The position numbers were made by a program, and so were the translations under genes. From the NCBI RefSeq assembly GCF_027533645.1, contig NZ_JAQAGY010000017.1, positions 62,001-126,000 of the forward strand: 64,000 nucleotides of DNA. The letters are read 5' to 3'. The notes beneath the pieces were generated by a model. The model was not told the origin of the DNA. It worked only from the letters and a program-made list of their open reading frames with translations, and did not search any database. The DNA comes from Paenibacillus caseinilyticus. Lineage in GTDB: Bacteria > Bacillota > Bacilli > Paenibacillales > NBRC-103111. Shown one piece after another: positions 61,369 through 64,000 of the stretch; within the stretch, counting starts at the first letter, position 1; every line of letters starts with the position of its first letter.

Positions 61369-61410
61369 CCAAAACGGACAGCTTCGCCTTGGGCGGGCTG
61401 TCCGTTTTGG
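61369..61410. terminator. Bidirectional terminator after the second hydrolase gene
   Basis: CCAAAACGGACAGC and GCTGTCCGTTTTGG pair perfectly over 14 bases, between convergent genes. The adjoining 61411-61592 stretch shows no supported gene. Confidence 0.85.
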
Positions 61411-61592
61411 TTGTGAATAGAGGGGATTCGCGTCTGGATCAAGCGATACGGGGCGCTGTCCGCCGGCGGCATCAAGCCAGGCTTGGCCGGCTGCCGAATC
61501 GCCAATCGTATCCGGCTTCGCGGGCGGGAAGCTCAAGCAGAAGCGTACCGGTATTCTGCACAAGCCCCGGCCTGCGGCTCCGCACCTGCCAG

Positions 61593-62525
61593 CTAGCCCC
61601 TCCGTTGTTCGGGCGGGTCCACATAGGCCAGCAGCTGCTCCTGCAGCCGGCCGACGGCGGAGGCACGCAGGCTGAATACCGTTACGGTCTCGCCGACCAC
61701 GTGGGCCCGCAGCAGACCGGCACAGCGCAGGTTGGAGATGTGCTCGTGCGTGATCCCCTTGGACAGGCCGAGGTGGCGCAGAATGTCCGTGAAGCTGCGC
61801 GGCCCGCCGCTGACGTAGCGGAGGATGCGCAGGCGGCTCTTCTCGCTGAGGCTGCGCAGCGTGCGGTGCAGCGGAGGGGAAGGGCCGTCTTCCGCTTCTA
61901 TCCCGTGGAGATCGGCCGGATACTGGCAGAGCAGGAGGCCGCTGCCGTATTGGTAGAACACGTTGCCAGGCTGGAAGTGGTACTGCGGAGTGAGCACGAG
62001 CTTGCGCGGCCCGTCGGTCACCTCGAAGCGAAGGCCGTCCGTCCACTCCTCGGCGAGCTCCTCGGGCGGCTTCGTGCCGATGAGGCGCAGATGCCTGTCC
62101 GCTGTCTGCTGCAGTCCCGTTACGATGCGAGGGTCGAGCGAGGAGAAGTACTGCTCGTTCCAGGGCCGCAGCAGCCCAAGCAGCCACTCGCGCAGTTCCG
62201 CCAGGTCGCCGGGAACGGCGGGGAGGCAGGGGGCGAGCAGCTCGTACATGCCCCCCGGCGAGAGCCCCTCCAGCCAGTCCAGGAAGGCCTCGGGTTCGCC
62301 CGGATGGGGACAGAGGTGGACGAAGAGATAGGCGAACCGCCACTCGGGACGAATGTCCGAGGCATCGAGGACGGAACGCAGGCCAGGCGTGAGCCGATCC
62401 CGGACGCCGGCGGCCCAGTCGGAGCCGAGGTCGATCCGCTTGTGCCATATCCGGCACAGATAGGTGTGCAGGCTGTTGATCAGCTCATAGGCGGGGGCGA
62501 ACGTGACATGGATCGAAGAGCTCAT
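61593..62525 (-). CDS. ArsR-type winged-helix regulator with long N-terminal domain
   Basis: From the ATG at 62525 (AAAGGAC upstream) the product has 310 residues. The C-terminal 90 residues form an ArsR-like winged helix: LRSLSEKSRLRILRYV, then SFTDILRHLGLSKGITHEHI as recognition helix and LLRAHVVGETVTVFSL as wing. The N-terminal domain of about 200 residues (HVTFAPAYELINSLHTYLCR) is typical of a large-ArsR subgroup of unknown ligand. The gene is close to the oligopeptide ABC operon on the same strand, but 146 bases downstream of it, so it may or may not regulate it. Confidence 0.82.
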   Translation of the reverse strand: MSSSIHVTFAPAYELINSLHTYLCRIWHKRIDLGSDWAAGVRDRLTPGLRSVLDASDIRPEWRFAYLFVHLCPHPGEPEAFLDWLEGLSPGGMYELLAPCLPAVPGDLAELREWLLGLLRPWNEQYFSSLDPRIVTGLQQTADRHLRLIGTKPPEELAEEWTDGLRFEVTDGPRKLVLTPQYHFQPGNVFYQYGSGLLLCQYPADLHGIEAEDGPSPPLHRTLRSLSEKSRLRILRYVSGGPRSFTDILRHLGLSKGITHEHISNLRCAGLLRAHVVGETVTVFSLRASAVGRLQEQLLAYVDPPEQRRG

Positions 62526-62671
62526 GAGCGCTGTCCTTTCTGCGGGGCCCATGGGCCGGGCCGGGTTCTTAGGTCAAGTCTAGCAGGAAAGGGCCTGCCC
62601 TTCAATTGGCGGCCCCAAGGAACTGTGGGCCCCCTGCGAGGGTCGGTCATGCCCCGATGTCCCCCTGCACT

Positions 62672-63679
62672 TCAGGCATAATGGCAGGCGACGAACCGTT
62701 CGTCTCCCACTTGGCGGTAAGCCGGCACTTCCTCCCTGCACCGGGGCATGACGTAAGGGCAGCGGGTGTGGAACTTGCAGCCGGAGGGCGGGTCGGCGGG
62801 ACTCGGAATGTCGCCGCTGAGCACGATGCGCTCCCTGCGCACCGCAGGGTCCGGCACCGGCACCGCGGAGAGCAGCGCGCGGGTATAAGGATGCAGCGGC
62901 CGGGAGAACAGTTCATCCCGGGGCGCCAGCTCGACGAGAGAGCCGAGATACATGACGCCGACCCGGTCGCACAGATGCTCCACGACGCTGAGGTCGTGCG
63001 AGATGAACAGGTATGTGAGGTTCCGGCTCTCCCTCAGGTCGCTGAACAAGTTGATGATCTGCGCCTGGATGGAGACATCGAGCGCGGAGACGGGCTCGTC
63101 GGCCACGAGGAACTGGGGCTGGAGGGCTACGGCCCGGGCAATGCCGATCCGCTGCCGCTGCCCCCCGGAGAATTCGTGCGGATACCGGTCCATCTGGCCG
63201 GCGGACAAGCCGCAGAGCTCCATGACCTCGGCGACCTGGCCGCGTACATCGTGCCGGGTCGCCCGGCCGTGTTGGAGCAGCGCCTCCCCGATCGCCTCGC
63301 CGACCCGCAGCCGGGGGCTGAGGGAGCTGTAGGGATCCTGGAAGATCATCTGCATCTCCGTACGCAGACGGCGCAGCTCCTCCTTCGGCAGGGCGTAGAG
63401 GTCTCTTCCCTGGAACAGGACGTCGCCTGCCGTCTTCTCCGTCAGGCGGAGGATCGTGCGGCCCGCCGTGCTCTTGCCGCTGCCCGATTCGCCGACGAGC
63501 CCGAAGGCCTCTCCCCGGCGCAGGGTGAACGAGAGGCCGTCCACCGCCTTGACGTGCCCCACGGTCCGGCCGAGCAAGCCGCCGGTTACCGGAAAGTAGG
63601 TCTTGAGATCCCGGACTTCAAGCAGGCTGCCGGAAGGGGCAAGGCTGGAGGGATGATGTGCGGGCAGGGAAGTGGTCAC
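62672..63679 (-). CDS. Oligopeptide/dipeptide ABC transporter ATP-binding protein (OppF/DppF)
   Basis: A 335-residue ATPase started by GTG at 63679 within the last codons of the upstream gene (GTGA overlap), with AGGAGG before it. Walker A is GESGSGKST, the Q-loop FQDPYSSL, the signature [14 protein letters not shown] and Walker [13 protein letters not shown]. The C-terminal extension with three cysteines ([16 protein letters not shown]) is the oligopeptide-type ATPase extension that holds a metal cluster. With the OppD-type ATPase it drives peptide uptake. Confidence 0.95.
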   Translation of the reverse strand: MTTSLPAHHPSSLAPSGSLLEVRDLKTYFPVTGGLLGRTVGHVKAVDGLSFTLRRGEAFGLVGESGSGKSTAGRTILRLTEKTAGDVLFQGRDLYALPKEELRRLRTEMQMIFQDPYSSLSPRLRVGEAIGEALLQHGRATRHDVRGQVAEVMELCGLSAGQMDRYPHEFSGGQRQRIGIARAVALQPQFLVADEPVSALDVSIQAQIINLFSDLRESRNLTYLFISHDLSVVEHLCDRVGVMYLGSLVELAPRDELFSRPLHPYTRALLSAVPVPDPAVRRERIVLSGDIPSPADPPSGCKFHTRCPYVMPRCREEVPAYRQVGDERFVACHYA

Positions 63680-64000
63680 CTGGCATCCACCTCCTGATCG
63701 TACAGCCAGCAGGCCGTCTCATGGCCGTCCGCGCGCCTCCGCAGCTGGGGCTGGAGGCTGCGGCATACCTCCATCGCCTGCGGGCAGCGGTCGCTGAAAT
63801 AGCAGAAGTCCCCGAGCCCGGCGAGGCTGGGCACCTGCCCGGGTATCGTATAGAGCCGCTCGGTGCGCTGATGCAGCACGGGCTTGGCCTGGAGCAGGCC
63901 GCGGGTGTATGGATGCTGCGGATGCCGGAACAGCTCGAGCACCGGCGCCTGCTCTACGACTTTGCCGCCGTACATGACGACGACGCGGTCGGCCATTTCG
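63676..64000 (-). CDS. Oligopeptide ABC transporter ATP-binding protein (OppD/DppD), C-terminal part
   Basis: The gene runs off the right edge; about 108 residues are visible. They include the end of the ATPase core ([20 protein letters not shown], with the [11 protein letters not shown] motif of OppD/DppD) and the cysteine extension ([17 protein letters not shown]). It overlaps the downstream OppF-type gene by four bases, so the two are translationally coupled. Remaining opp genes lie outside the window. Confidence 0.92.
   Translation of the reverse strand, partial: EMADRVVVMYGGKVVEQAPVLELFRHPQHPYTRGLLQAKPVLHQRTERLYTIPGQVPSLAGLGDFCYFSDRCPQAMEVCRSLQPQLRRRADGHETACWLYDQEVDAR

Overview
This is a chromosomal window from a high-GC, endospore-forming Firmicute, most likely Paenibacillus (the gene content fits the P. 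mucilaginosus group, but the species is inferred). Supporting signs are strong AAGGAGG-type ribosome binding sites with frequent GTG/TTG starts, a GlcT-controlled ptsG followed by ptsHI, HPr kinase, a YaaH-type spore-cortex enzyme, YesM/YesN two-component regulators beside a lipoprotein-dependent sugar ABC transporter, and KGG, YdjO and YkvA small proteins. No rRNA, tRNA or CRISPR array was seen.

Layout. 1-3143: end of an efeO-like gene, then efeB and efeU (ferrous/heme iron uptake). 3.5-10.4 kb: a secreted Vpr-like subtilase, a 0.9 kb gap holding four DnaA-box-like sites, a secreted GH18 chitinase, a Qnr-like pentapeptide-repeat protein and a 28-residue membrane peptide gene. 10.6-16.1 kb: glcT, an antiterminator-controlled leader, ptsG, ptsH and ptsI. 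16.5-28.6 kb: small stress/envelope proteins, thrC, a receiver-like protein and a diguanylate cyclase, an SPW membrane protein, hprK with a cre site, a uronate-dehydrogenase-like enzyme, yaaH, a DinB protein and a divergent IF-3 paralogue. 28.7-36.4 kb: an A/T-richer accessory island with a bulb-lectin, MarR, an IS3-family element inserted in a palindromic repeat, two immunity-like genes, TetR with its operator and a serine hydrolase, and a cyclase gene with an in-frame TGA. 36.5-45.6 kb: VOC protein, a UvrC-like nuclease lacking the C-terminal half, FAH hydrolase, uvsE, ykvA, a cold-associated group (ydjO, csp, divergent acyl-ACP desaturase), GNAT, and a membrane protein gene broken by TAG. 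45.8-61.3 kb: a polysaccharide-use locus (histidine kinase, AraC-type regulator, two giant paralogous GH50-like secreted hydrolases, two permeases, one binding lipoprotein). 61.6-64 kb: ArsR-type regulator and the end of an oligopeptide ABC operon.

How parts work together. PtsG/PtsH/PtsI take up and phosphorylate glucose; HprK phosphorylates HPr on the regulatory serine, which with CcpA acts at cre sites such as the one upstream of hprK. The polysaccharide locus appears to be a self-contained sensing, cutting and uptake unit. Two of its promoters share a nearly identical 26-bp element placed exactly 18 bases before the -10 box, the most attractive new regulatory signal in the window. Three genes (cyclase, tandem PG-motif membrane protein, transposase OrfB) carry single disrupting lesions in otherwise intact frames.
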